From positions 248,001 to 312,000 of the forward strand of contig NZ_BNJF01000004.1 in assembly GCF_016587355.1 (NCBI RefSeq): a stretch of 64,000 nt of DNA, read 5' to 3'. Both the position numbers and the translations under genes were made by a program. This document shows positions 53,181-62,104 of the stretch, piece by piece (the stretch's first letter is position 1; each line of letters begins with the position of its first letter). Source of the stretch: Ktedonospora formicarum. GTDB taxonomy: Bacteria > Chloroflexota > Ktedonobacteria > Ktedonobacterales > Ktedonobacteraceae. The notes under the pieces are model-generated. The model ran no database searches. It had not been told where the DNA came from and saw only the letters and a program-made list of their open reading frames with translations.

Positions 53181-53933
53181 TTGAACCAGAAAACGATCGT
53201 CATCACTGGAAGTACCAAGGGGATTGGAAAAGGCATTGCGCTCTATTTGGCAAGGCAACACCATCGAGTCGTGCTCAACTATGCGATGGATGATGTGCAA
53301 GCACAGGAAACCTTGCGCCAATTCCAACAAGAGCAGCTCCAGGTCCTCTTAGTCAAAGCCGATATTGCCCACCGCGCAGAGGTCGGGCACTTACTTCAAG
53401 CAACGCTTCATCATTTTGGGCGTGTGGACGTCCTGGTGAATAATGCGGCACGTGTTCGCGATAAGCCCCTGCTCGAAATGACCGAAGATGAATGGGATAC
53501 CGTGGTCAACACGAATATGAAGGGAACCTTCCTGTGCTCACAACTGATTGCTTCCCACATGCTTCAGCAGGAGCAGGGAGGGTGCATCATCAATATTGGC
53601 GCATCGACAGGAATACGAGCACGCAAAAATGGTGTGAATACCTGTGCATCGAAAGCTGGCATCCATTTGATCACCCAAAGCCTGGCGTTAGAATTAGGAC
53701 CAAAGATACGTGCCTTGACGGTTGTCCCTGGCTTGACCCGAACAGAAGAAGTTGCACATCGTTTCCGTTTAGATGATCCTGACGTCCTTCGCTCGCGCAT
53801 AGAAACAATTCCGTTGCAACGAATTGGTACACCTGATGATATTGCCAAGGTGGTTGCGTGGCTTATTTCAGACGACGCTCAGTGGATCAATGGACAAAAA
53901 ATCTTTGCTGATGGCGGGCAATACATGTGGTAA
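53181..53933 (+). CDS. Short-chain dehydrogenase/reductase lacking the catalytic Tyr
   Basis: 250 residues, TTG start at 53181 behind GGGAGAAG. TGSTKGIG (9-16) binds NAD(P), and VLVNNAA is the structural motif. Ser142 (INIGASTG) and Lys158 are in place, but the catalytic Tyr of YxxxK is Thr154 (VNTCASKAG). The C-terminal IGTPDDIAKVVAWLISDDAQWINGQ is FabG-like. Without Tyr, normal hydride chemistry is unlikely, so it may be a degenerate or binding-only SDR, or carry a point mutation. It lies between two XRE-TPR genes, probably in one transcript with the first. Confidence 0.88.
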   Translation: MNQKTIVITGSTKGIGKGIALYLARQHHRVVLNYAMDDVQAQETLRQFQQEQLQVLLVKADIAHRAEVGHLLQATLHHFGRVDVLVNNAARVRDKPLLEMTEDEWDTVVNTNMKGTFLCSQLIASHMLQQEQGGCIINIGASTGIRARKNGVNTCASKAGIHLITQSLALELGPKIRALTVVPGLTRTEEVAHRFRLDDPDVLRSRIETIPLQRIGTPDDIAKVVAWLISDDAQWINGQKIFADGGQYMW

Positions 53934-53996
53934 TTGGGTCATTCTTATACGAAAGATATGCATATGGAATGATGAGGAATCAAAAGAGGGTGTAAT

Positions 53997-55322
53997 ATGG
54001 GAGCACAAAAGAAAAGCGCACGCAAACAATTGGCTCCAGGGGCCTTTCCGAATCGTTTGGATCAATTAATACGACATAGAGGCTTGCAGAAAGCCAGCTT
54101 TGCCCAAGCCCTTGGGATTAGCAATACGACGCTCTCATATTATGTGACAGGCCGCCGGGCCGTACCTCATGATCTACGGGCCAAATGTGCTGAACTGCTA
54201 CAGCGCCCAGTTGATGAGATTTTCCCGCTTACATATGAATTCATTGATAATGAATTGAGAAATGGTCAGCAAGAGAATGAGGTTTCCCCTTGGGAAACTT
54301 CAGGACTCCAACCTTCTCTCACTGAACCGGCAAAATACGCCAGTACCTCCTCTGCTTCGGCTGTACATCCTTTTTTGGAAACACAAATACCGGAGACACG
54401 ACAATCGTTCCTCGAACTCAAAGATTCTCTTATAGAAACATCACCAGATATGCTAGAGCATTTCGAGGAGATGACAACGCTTTGTCGGCGTCTCAGTGAA
54501 GGAAGCGAACTTAAAACGGCTGAGCGTACCCTTTGGTCGTATCTTCCAAGAGTCGATGCAATTGCAAAGCTTTCCTTTACTCATCAACAAAAAGCTGCAA
54601 GCGTTGCCTCACAAAGCTATCTCCTTGCAGCATCGCTCGCAGGCCACCGCAATGACCTACAAGCACGATACCAGTTGAGTGAGCAGGCGTTACTTTATGG
54701 GAAACTCGCTCATGACTTTGATCTTCAAATTGCAGCACTGAGGCAATTTGCGGTGACATTTGATTATCTGGGATATCCTGAGAAGGTCTTACAAGTCTAT
54801 CAACTCACTCTTCCTCACCTTCACAAAGCATCTCCACTTCTACGTGCGTGTATTTATGCCGATATGTCTGGTTCCTATACCCAGCTTCACCAACAACAGG
54901 AAGCGCATACATTTTTAAATATGGCTTATGACCATTTCCCAGAAAATACACATAATGAACCAGGCTATGTGAGTACTATTTGCAGATACTCGACGCTTAT
55001 TCTATGTGAAGGGTTACATCATCTAGCCTTTGAACAAGCGCGAAATGCTGAAAGAAGCTTCGAGAAAATTGATGGGTTACATCCGAAGATCCCTGTGCCC
55101 GAGCGTATTCGCATCGATGTTTTAAATTGCCAGGTAGAAGCATTTATGGCTTCCATGAATCTTGAAGCTGCTTGTTTTTATCTCGAATCCGCAGTCGAAG
55201 CGTCCTTGTCTATTGGAAGTGAGCGGCGATTTCAAGAGGCGTACTCAGTATTTCAACAAATGCAAGCGACCTGGGGGCATGAGCGACGTGTGCAATCTCT
55301 AACCGATCTCTTTCGACGCTAG
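53997..55322 (+). CDS. XRE-family regulator with TPR sensor region
   Basis: 441 residues, ATG 53997 after GAGGGTGTAAT. HTH at ~18-75: LDQLIRHRGLQKASFAQALGISNTTLSYYVTGRRAVPHDL, closely related to the gene at 51662. TPR-like helices follow from ~165 (ASQSYLLAASLAGHRNDLQA, RYQLSEQALLYGKLAHDFDL, KVLQVYQLTLPHL). Its stop overlaps the end of the convergent nucleotidyltransferase gene by 24 bp. The ligand and regulon are unknown. Confidence 0.85.
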   Translation: MGAQKKSARKQLAPGAFPNRLDQLIRHRGLQKASFAQALGISNTTLSYYVTGRRAVPHDLRAKCAELLQRPVDEIFPLTYEFIDNELRNGQQENEVSPWETSGLQPSLTEPAKYASTSSASAVHPFLETQIPETRQSFLELKDSLIETSPDMLEHFEEMTTLCRRLSEGSELKTAERTLWSYLPRVDAIAKLSFTHQQKAASVASQSYLLAASLAGHRNDLQARYQLSEQALLYGKLAHDFDLQIAALRQFAVTFDYLGYPEKVLQVYQLTLPHLHKASPLLRACIYADMSGSYTQLHQQQEAHTFLNMAYDHFPENTHNEPGYVSTICRYSTLILCEGLHHLAFEQARNAERSFEKIDGLHPKIPVPERIRIDVLNCQVEAFMASMNLEAACFYLESAVEASLSIGSERRFQEAYSVFQQMQATWGHERRVQSLTDLFRR

Positions 55323-56120
55323 ATAATGCCCAATCTTCTCGATGAGTGGTTCAATGGCTTCCCTATGCTCTCTTTGGAAAAAGGGAAATAAGAGATGAGC
55401 TGTTTCCTGAAACAAATGAAGAGATGCAATACTTCTCTGTACAAGCGAAGGGGCTACATCAGAGTGTATGCCAAGTGCTATCTGATGGTAATGCGTCCAG
55501 GTTGAGTGTTGTCCTGCCGCCTCTTGAGCTTGATGAAAGTAGGTATTACCACTTTTGATCAAGAGACCTCGTTGGACAACAAAAGCCTCAGTGACAGCAG
55601 GAAGCAGGTCCAGCGTCAACACATCCGCAAGCAAAAGCGCATCCTGCATATGAAGTGCTTTGAGTGATTTCAATACAATTTCCGTCTGCTCCATCATCAC
55701 TTGTCCTGCATACTCATTGGCTGCTGCTTGCAATGGTTCCCAGCGAAATTGTTGCACGTCCCGTTGAAATTCACGAAATGCATCATCTTTTTCTAAGAGA
55801 ATACGAGCTTCTTGGATGCCTGGTACAGCAAAGATAGCTTCTTCAGGCCGTTGAATACGTTCTCTGTAGGATGCAATCGACCATGTAGAGATACTTACTG
55901 CGTAGCCTTCTCGCCAAATATAGTATTTAGGCGGCAATACCTTGACCGTATCTTGGGTGATGATTGTAAGATCAACGTCGCTGTATGGAGGAAAGGCATC
56001 GCCTCTTACATAACTTCCACGTAAAATGATCGCTCGAACCGTCTCCTTATCAAGTTCAGCTACAAGTCTTGTAAGGAAATCTTCCGAAAGATAATTGTAA
56101 GAGACTGATTGATGTGTCAC
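55299..56120 (-). CDS. Nucleotidyltransferase-domain protein
   Basis: 273 residues. ILRGSYVRGDAFPPYSDVDLTII is the pol-beta-type GSxxR(G/x)D...SDxDL motif with both metal-binding Asp. The rest is helical, as in kanamycin nucleotidyltransferase-like proteins and MNT domains (LKALHMQDALLLADVLTLDL). It might modify an aminoglycoside or a protein; the length suits a streptomycin/kanamycin adenylyltransferase-like enzyme, but sequence alone does not settle it. No HEPN partner is adjacent. It is convergent with the XRE-TPR gene. Confidence 0.8.
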   Translation of the reverse strand: MTHQSVSYNYLSEDFLTRLVAELDKETVRAIILRGSYVRGDAFPPYSDVDLTIITQDTVKVLPPKYYIWREGYAVSISTWSIASYRERIQRPEEAIFAVPGIQEARILLEKDDAFREFQRDVQQFRWEPLQAAANEYAGQVMMEQTEIVLKSLKALHMQDALLLADVLTLDLLPAVTEAFVVQRGLLIKSGNTYFHQAQEAAGQHSTWTHYHQIALGIHSDVAPSLVQRSIASLHLFQETAHLLFPFFQREHREAIEPLIEKIGHYLASKEIG

Positions 56121-56369
56121 CTATTTCTCTCCTGCTTGAAGGGTTAGAGTGCTTCATCTATCAAATACAGCATCATCTGAATCATACGTCACAATTCACA
56201 GCAGTCTTTCTTATCTTATGACATATTTATCAAAATGGGTAGAACACATATTACAAACAATTCAGGGTCTTTGAGATCACCTATAACTTCATTCGACCTG
56301 GCCACAAGTTATGAGGGCGAACTCAACCATTTCTCGTTGAGTTGCAAAAGGGTCAAAACGATCTCTTCT

Positions 56370-56582
56370 CTACTTTTCAGGATCATATTTAATTTTATGC
56401 TTATATATCTTTCGGCTTTGGCGGAAGGCATCGAGGAGCGTTTCAGGAGCAAGGCCAAGTGAAAAGGCAAAGAGCTGACAGACCGAAGACCAGCTCTGGT
56501 CAGAGCTTTGGGTGATCAGCAGCAACACGCCATCCATATCAAACAACATTGCCTCGGGAAAGGCATTGGTGGGTCGTTTCAT
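56370..56582 (-). pseudogene. HAD-superfamily hydrolase, N-terminal fragment
   Basis: From ATG 56582: EAMLFDMDGVLLLITQSSDQSW, the DxDGV nucleophile motif I of HAD hydrolases, followed by cap-domain helices (VCQLFAFSLGLAPETLLDAFR). It ends after 70 residues, before motifs II-IV. The expected continuation was not found in 56121-56369. Confidence 0.65.
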
Positions 56583-56909
56583 ATCGAAAGTATAGCATAT
56601 TTCCATGAAATTCACCTTTCGACACGCCAATTTGTATATTTCCCAATAGAATCACGTCGAGTTTTCAGTCTGCTGTAGAAAGTTGTACCTGCTAACCAAC
56701 ATTTGTACGCCCCCTGCGAACTTGTAGTTTCCTCCCTTGACATAAGAGCCAGATTTGCGTTTGCAATGCCTGCGCAATGTGCTTGCGGTGGTGCAAGGGA
56801 GTCCTGGTAAAGAGCGGGCATGACCTGCGATGTCCTCACCTCACACCAACGATGCAGCATTTAGCGATTGATCCTCTTCCCAAGCCTTCCATTCGATGGA
56901 AGTGTGCAA
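56583..56909. other. Gap between HAD fragment and TnpB copy 2
   Basis: No gene can be supported. The guide segment of TnpB copy 2 would be read here on the minus strand, starting at 56909 (TTGCACACTTCCATCG). Confidence 0.3.
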
Positions 56910-57052
56910 CCGTTCTCCGAAACTTACCCAAACATGGACGAGCCATATTTCGTGTTCGGTTCCTGCTTCAGTGCAGACAGCAAGCCTTTCGCTCGTCTAA
57001 CACCTGCTCCACAGGCGTCACTTCCCGCAGAACGTGCGGTACGCTGTTTTCA
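56910..57052 (-). ncRNA. Right end/omega-RNA scaffold of TnpB copy 2
   Basis: On the minus strand the 140 bp after the tnpB stop match those after copy 1: CGCCTGTGGAGCAGGTGT, then AGACGAGCGAAAGGC, then GAAGCAGGAACCGAACACG and finally GTTTCGGAGAACGG at 56923-56910. Guide-like sequence after it differs from the other copies. Confidence 0.6.
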
Positions 57053-58181
57053 TCAGGCCAACGCCACCAAATTCCTGGCGGCGTTCAAGTCTCGATCCAG
57101 TGTACTTCCGCAATCCATGCAGGCAAAGATCCGATCAGAAAGCCTCAGTTCCTCATTGACCCATCCACAACACGAACAGGTTTTTGAGGAAGGTTCCCAA
57201 CGGGAGGCCAGAACCACCTTGATCCCTGCTTGCTCTGCTTTGTAGAGGATCTGCCGCTTGAACTCATACATCCCCACATCGGCAATCGCTCGGGCTAACC
57301 TGCGGTTCTTGAGCATACCTGCAATGTGTAGATCTTCTAGGACGATCACACGCGGCCTCTCTTGATCGGGCGCGGGTTCTCGCCACGATCTGTGCGGTCG
57401 CTTGGTGCAAGGCGTTCTGGCGAACATGGGCGATACGGGCGTGCATCCGAGCAAGTCGCATGCGTGCTTTCTTGCGATTGGCACTCCCTTTGGGCTTGCG
57501 GCTGTGGCGTCGCGACGTGCGCTTTAACGCCGTGATCTTCTTGCGTAGCGCCTTGAGATTCTCGAAGGTACGTCCATCTGAGAGAGTTGCCAGTCGTTTG
57601 ATTCCCAGATCCACTCCAATGACGTCACCTGTGGCTGGCTGGGGTGCTTTCGCTTGCTCGTGGACACAGATGGAGACAAACCATCTGCCTGCTTGCTCAT
57701 GGATGGTGGCACTGCTGATCTTGCCATTGAGAGGGAAATAGCCGTGCTCTTTGAGTCGGAGCCTTCCCAACCGAGGCAACTGGATGGCATCAGGAAACAC
57801 CCGAATGCTCCCGGTGAAGCGAGCGCCACCGATGGCTTTCTTCCGGCTTTTGTAGCGGGGATAGCCACACTTTCCTTTCCAGGTGCCCTCTTTCTTGAGC
57901 CGGCACTTGCGAAAGAAGTGCTTGAAGGCGGTATCCAGATCGCGCAACCCCTCCTGAAAGGCGCATTTGCTGACCTCGCGCATCCAAGGCTGGGAGGGTT
58001 TGAGGGCATTGATCTCGCGATGCAGATCGATGGCGGTGGGCGTTTTCTGCCCAGCTTTGTAGGCCTCTTGTTTGCGGCGAAGGCCATAATTGTACGCCCA
58101 GCGAGCGGCTCCGGCATGTTTGCGACAAAGTGTCTGTTGCGCGTTATTGAGATCAAGTTCTCCTCGGTAGCCACGTACCAT
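57053..58181 (-). pseudogene. tnpB: TnpB-family nuclease copy 2, frameshifted
   Basis: From ATG 58181 (MVRGYRGELDLNNAQ) the frame covers the N-terminal domain and RuvC-I (GVDLGIKRLATLSDG) to RMHARIAHVRQNALHQATAQIV. At CGCGCCCGATC (about 57372) one extra base changes the frame, and RPRVIVLEDLHIAGML (RuvC-II), the zinc ribbon CSCCG...CMDCG and RuvC-III DRDLNAARNL follow in the new frame. The same extra base occurs in copy 1. Both halves are otherwise intact. Its left end lies inside a TPR gene, which it appears to have cut. Confidence 0.8.
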
Positions 58182-58304
58182 CTTCTGCTCTTCTTCCTCT
58201 GCGATGAATGTAGAACAAATATACCACAAAGTCGCTGCTGTTTCAAGGGAAGGTATGTCCATGTTTGCTCTTTTTTGTCCATATTCTTGAAAACAAATTA
58301 TACC

Positions 58305-58972
58305 CCTGGCTTGGTCTTACTATCAGTTCTCCTTAAAAGCTGCACAAACAGCCTCTAATCATGATCTTTGGGCGGTTGGCATCGGGCGCATGATGTTTGC
58401 TGTTGCTCTACTGGAAGCGGCCCCAACAAGCACTTCCACTCCTACAAGAGGTTCATCAATTGACGATTCAACACACATGCACCATTTGTTGGCTTGCCGT
58501 AGTGGAAGCAGAGGTCTATGCAGCACTTGGGAATCAGGACGCCTGCGAAAAATCACTTACAACCGCAAAGACCCTCTTAAAGAAGAAGGTTCTGGGTGAA
58601 GATCGCTATGCAACCGGACTAAGTGCCTCGCGCATAGCGGGATACGAAGGGGCTTGTTATGTACGGCTCTACCAACCACGTCGTGCGCTCCTTGCTTTAC
58701 AGCAAGCGCTTTCTCAGCTTGATGCACAGGCATTGCGTCAGCAATCTACTCTTTTGACTGATATGGGTATTGCCTATGCTCAACAAGGGAATATCTAAAA
58801 AGCGTATGATTTGGCAAGTCGGGCATTTTCGATCACACAACAGACGAAATCACGATCAGTCTTAGATCGCGTTCATATGATCTGTACAGAACTGGAGGCC
58901 CAGAAGGCTACGAACGCAGCACACGATCTAGACCAATACGTGAACACCACTCTCACCCTCATAACTATGTAA
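58305..58972 (+). pseudogene. TPR-region of a regulator, cut by TnpB and with a nonsense codon
   Basis: The frame opens at the TnpB left end (AWSYYQFSLKAAQTASNHDLW, IGRMMFAVALLEAA). It shifts near 58420 (RPQQALPLLQEVHQL...WLAVVEAEVYAALGN) and runs to TAA at 58796. It then continues in the same frame KAYDLASRAFSITQQTKSR...LDQYVNTTLTLITM to the real stop at 58970. This is the C-terminal TPR half of an HTH-TPR regulator like those at 51.7 and 54 kb. The stop overlaps the ribosome site of the flavoprotein gene. Confidence 0.7.
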
Positions 58973-58981
58973 GGAGAGCGT

Positions 58982-59527
58982 ATGATAGAAAAATCAACAA
59001 GTCGTTTGCAGGTCCTCTATCTTATGGTCTGCACAGCTCCTCCTGCACAGCAAACCCTCCATGTTGTCATCCCACTTCAAGAAGCGGGATGGGATGTGTG
59101 TGTGCTTGCGACGCCTCAAGCTAGCCGCTAGATTGATCAATCAGCTTTAGAAGATGCAACAGGGTATATTGTGCGAACAGACTATAAATTACCAGGAGAG
59201 GCTGATCCTCTTCCCAAAGCCGATGCTATATTGGTTATGCCTGCCACCTTCAATACGATCAATAAGTGGGCACAAGGTATTGGCGATACGCTGGCCGCAA
59301 ATATCTTGTGTGAAGCCCTTGGGAGAGGGACGCCGCCAATTGTTGCAGTTCCTTGTCTCAAAATGGATCTGGTACGCCATCCAGCCTTCAAGAAAAATCT
59401 TGCGCTTCTCCGTGAGTACGGAATTCATGTCCTGCATGAACCAAAAAAGCCCCCTTCTCCGCTGATGGTTCCTTGGGAGAAAATATTTGAGACACTTTGC
59501 ACTCTCACACCAGACACAGCAGGATGA
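58982..59527 (+). pseudogene. Flavoprotein (PF02441-type), with one in-frame TAG
   Basis: ATG 58982 after AAGGAG. LQVLYLMVCTAPPAQQTLHV and AGWDVCVLATPQASR are the FMN-binding start of the phosphopantothenoylcysteine-decarboxylase/lantibiotic-decarboxylase fold. TAG at 59129 interrupts the frame, which then continues IDQSALEDATGYIVRTDYK, ILVMPATFNTINKWAQGIGD (the PxMNxxM-like segment) and VPCLKMDLVRHPAFKKNL. The full product would be ~181 residues. It is paired with an HTH-TPR regulator directly upstream; the substrate is unknown. A second, shorter remnant lies at 61866. Confidence 0.8.
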
Positions 59528-59570
59528 CTTTCTGTTATCATTCTGTTGTCTTCTGCGGCTTTGCTCATCA

Positions 59571-59621
59571 TTACACCATATGCGCTTCAACGGCGTTGGA
59601 ACCAAGAATCGTTTTGAGGGT
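59571..59621 (-). pseudogene. Remnant of a dnaE 3' end
   Basis: On the minus strand the last codons read TLKTILGSNAVEAHMV and stop at 59571, matching TLETILGPHTVEVHVME at the end of the dnaE gene at 62105. Flanking bases between the flavoprotein stop and this stop are also alike in the two places (GGATGA-TTTC-GTT-TCAT-CTG). The region 59622-60095 has no other gene I can recognise. Confidence 0.6.
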
Positions 59622-60095
59622 TCTATGCTGCTGTGGGATAGAATTCTCCAGACTGTTGTAGAACATGAAGCACACCTATCACTTCCCGTTTGCTACCAGG
59701 ATTTTGTAAGTTCTAAAGGTGATATATTACATAGACAACTATTTCTTTTCACATTACTATGATCTCGACATGCAAATATTTAATCACACTCTCTATTAGA
59801 GACTCCAAAAGCAGGTTATTCCTGTAGCAAGGTCACTTTAGAGTAGAGTTGCAAAGAAAATTGACATAATCATGTATTGCTCTATTAGGTAGGCTTAATT
59901 TTGGTGACGTAGCTCTCCTTCTGCTTCTAAAGCTCTCATCAGCATTCCTGACATAAAATTGATTTCCATGCGTTCGCGACACTTGTTGCTAGCAGAATTC
60001 TGCTGTTTGAAAAGTCAAAATAGCAGAGTGAGTGCGAACAGAACCCACCTCCGAGAATAAGAAGCGAAGATTCATGAGAAGAGAACGGAAGATAT

Positions 60096-61832
60096 ATGTG
60101 GAAAAACAACAAAACACAAAAGCGTACAACTTATCGTTGCTCTTTCTGCGGTCATAGTCAAGAACATGTGAAGCGCTTGATTGCAGGGCCTGGTGGTGTC
60201 TATATCTGCAATGAATGCATAGACATGAGTCGAAAGATCGTTCTAAAAGAGGAGACAACACATAGTTGCTTCTTCTGTAATAAGGAGCAGAGTCAAGTGA
60301 AGCGTTTGATAGAGGCACCCAATGGCGCCTTTATCTGCAATGAATGTGTCGAGAGATGTCGAGAGATCCTTATAGAGGAGGAGCGAGACTATCACTGCTC
60401 CTTCTGCAACAAGGAACAAGATCAAGTTCTGCGCCTCATAGCCGCGCCCGGAGGAGTATACATTTGTGACGAATGCATCTATCTTTGTCGGGAGATCATT
60501 GACGAGGTGAGAGGAAAAACGCCTCCAGTCGCAAAGCATGAGGATGTGGAACGATTGTCAAAACATGCTCTCTTAATATATGAACAGCAGTTGGGAGCTA
60601 CGCATCCCGACACTGCTTCGGCACTTACAAACTTGGCAATTCTCCACTGGTGCAAGGGGGAGTATGGAGAAGCCGAACCGTTGCTCCAACGTGCCCTCTC
60701 GATTCATGAACAACCATTGGAGTCCCCATATCCTCGTCTAACGATCAGCCTACATCGTCTGGCAGTTCTCTATCAAATACAGAGAAAGTACAAGGAGGCG
60801 GAGCCACTCCTGCAACGTGCGCTCTCCATTACTGAAAAGCAATTGGGAGCCACGCATCTCGATACGATGGAGCGTCTTAATGACTTGGTAGGACTCTACC
60901 GAACACAGCAAAAATATGAAGAAGCGGAGCCACTCCTGCAACGTGCGCTCTCCATTACTGAAAAGCAATTGGGAGCCACGCATCTCGATACCGCTCGTAG
61001 CTTGCATAATCTTGCAGAACTCTACCATGACCAGGAGCGATACAAAGAGGCGGAACCGTTATACTATCGTGCCCTGGCTATTCGTGAGCAGCTATTAGGA
61101 GCCTCGCATCTTGATACGGCGGTCAGCCTCAATAACCTTGCAGAACTCTACTGTGATCAGGAGCGATACAAAGAAGCGGAGCCATTATATCAGCGTGCCC
61201 TGACTATCCGTGAGCAGCTATTAGGGGCTACACATCTCGACACAGCTTGTAGCATCAATAACCTTGCAGAACTTTACCGTGACCAAAAGCAATATGAGGA
61301 GGCAGAACCGCTGCTCCAGCGTGCACTGGCTATTCGTGAGCAACTATTGGGAGCTTCGCATCCTGATACAGCAGATAGCCTCGATAACCTTGCAGAACTC
61401 TACCATGACCAGGAGCGATACAAAGAAGCGGAGCCATTGTATCAGCGTGCTCTCTCGATCTATGAGCAGCAATTGGGGATCACCCATACTGATACCACTC
61501 GCAATATGAATAATTTAGCCCAACTTTACCGTGACCAGAAGCGATACGAGGAAGCAGAGCCACTGCTCCAGCGGACTCTCTTGATTGCTGAGCAGCAATT
61601 GGGAGTTTCGCACCCCGACACAGCGGATCGCTTGAACAATTTAGCTGGACTTTACCATGACCAGAGGCGATACAAGGAGGCAGAACCGTTATACCAGCGT
61701 GCACTCTCAATCTATGAGCAGCAGTTAGAGGGCACAGATCCCATGCCCCAAAAGATGCGCACGAATTATGCGTCCTTACTACAAGCAATGGGGCGTGATG
61801 AGGAAGCAAAGAATTTGGAAGAAGATTCGTGA
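60096..61832 (+). CDS. Triple ClpX-type zinc-finger and TPR protein
   Basis: 578 residues. Three tandem C4 zinc-binding domains of the ClpX N-terminal type: C15/C18/C38/C41, C58/C61/C81/C84 and C101/C104/C124/C127, each with the pattern CSFCxxxxxxVxRLIxxPxG...ICxEC. From ~155 to 565 come about nine 42-residue TPRs of kinesin-light-chain type ([20 protein letters not shown]...[18 protein letters not shown]). No AAA+ ATPase domain and no signal peptide. In ClpX the zinc domain dimerises and binds adaptors and substrates, so this may be an adaptor or scaffold for Clp-type proteolysis. Two repeats share 68 identical bases (60798-60865 and 60924-60991), showing recent expansion. ATG 60096 follows GGAAGATAT. 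Confidence 0.85.
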   Translation: MWKNNKTQKRTTYRCSFCGHSQEHVKRLIAGPGGVYICNECIDMSRKIVLKEETTHSCFFCNKEQSQVKRLIEAPNGAFICNECVERCREILIEEERDYHCSFCNKEQDQVLRLIAAPGGVYICDECIYLCREIIDEVRGKTPPVAKHEDVERLSKHALLIYEQQLGATHPDTASALTNLAILHWCKGEYGEAEPLLQRALSIHEQPLESPYPRLTISLHRLAVLYQIQRKYKEAEPLLQRALSITEKQLGATHLDTMERLNDLVGLYRTQQKYEEAEPLLQRALSITEKQLGATHLDTARSLHNLAELYHDQERYKEAEPLYYRALAIREQLLGASHLDTAVSLNNLAELYCDQERYKEAEPLYQRALTIREQLLGATHLDTACSINNLAELYRDQKQYEEAEPLLQRALAIREQLLGASHPDTADSLDNLAELYHDQERYKEAEPLYQRALSIYEQQLGITHTDTTRNMNNLAQLYRDQKRYEEAEPLLQRTLLIAEQQLGVSHPDTADRLNNLAGLYHDQRRYKEAEPLYQRALSIYEQQLEGTDPMPQKMRTNYASLLQAMGRDEEAKNLEEDS

Positions 61833-61865
61833 TCTTTTTCTCATGGCAAGCATTTGCGACAACCC

Positions 61866-62063
61866 TCACCCCTATGAAGAGGAACACTACCTTCCCTACC
61901 GCAAACTGGATTTGGAACGCCATCCAGTCTTCAAGAAGAACATCGCGCAGCTGTGCAATGGCTATGATTCATGTCCTCTAGGGACCATAGCCCTCTCCAG
62001 TTGTAGTTCCGTGGGAGGATGTTTGTGAGACTCCTCTGCTTGATCATAGAGAAACAGCAGGAT
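61866..62063 (+). pseudogene. Second flavoprotein remnant (C-terminal part)
   Basis: LPYRKLDLERHPVFKKNIAQL matches VPCLKMDLVRHPAFKKNLALL of the gene at 58982. In another frame VVPWEDVCETPLLDHRETAG ends at TGA 62063, matching MVPWEKIFETLCTLTPDTAG. The N-terminal two thirds are missing and the frame is broken. Like the other copy it stands tail to tail with dnaE sequence. Confidence 0.65.
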
Positions 62064-62104
62064 GATTTTCCGTTGTCATCCTGCTGTTTCCCTGGCTTTG
62101 TTCA

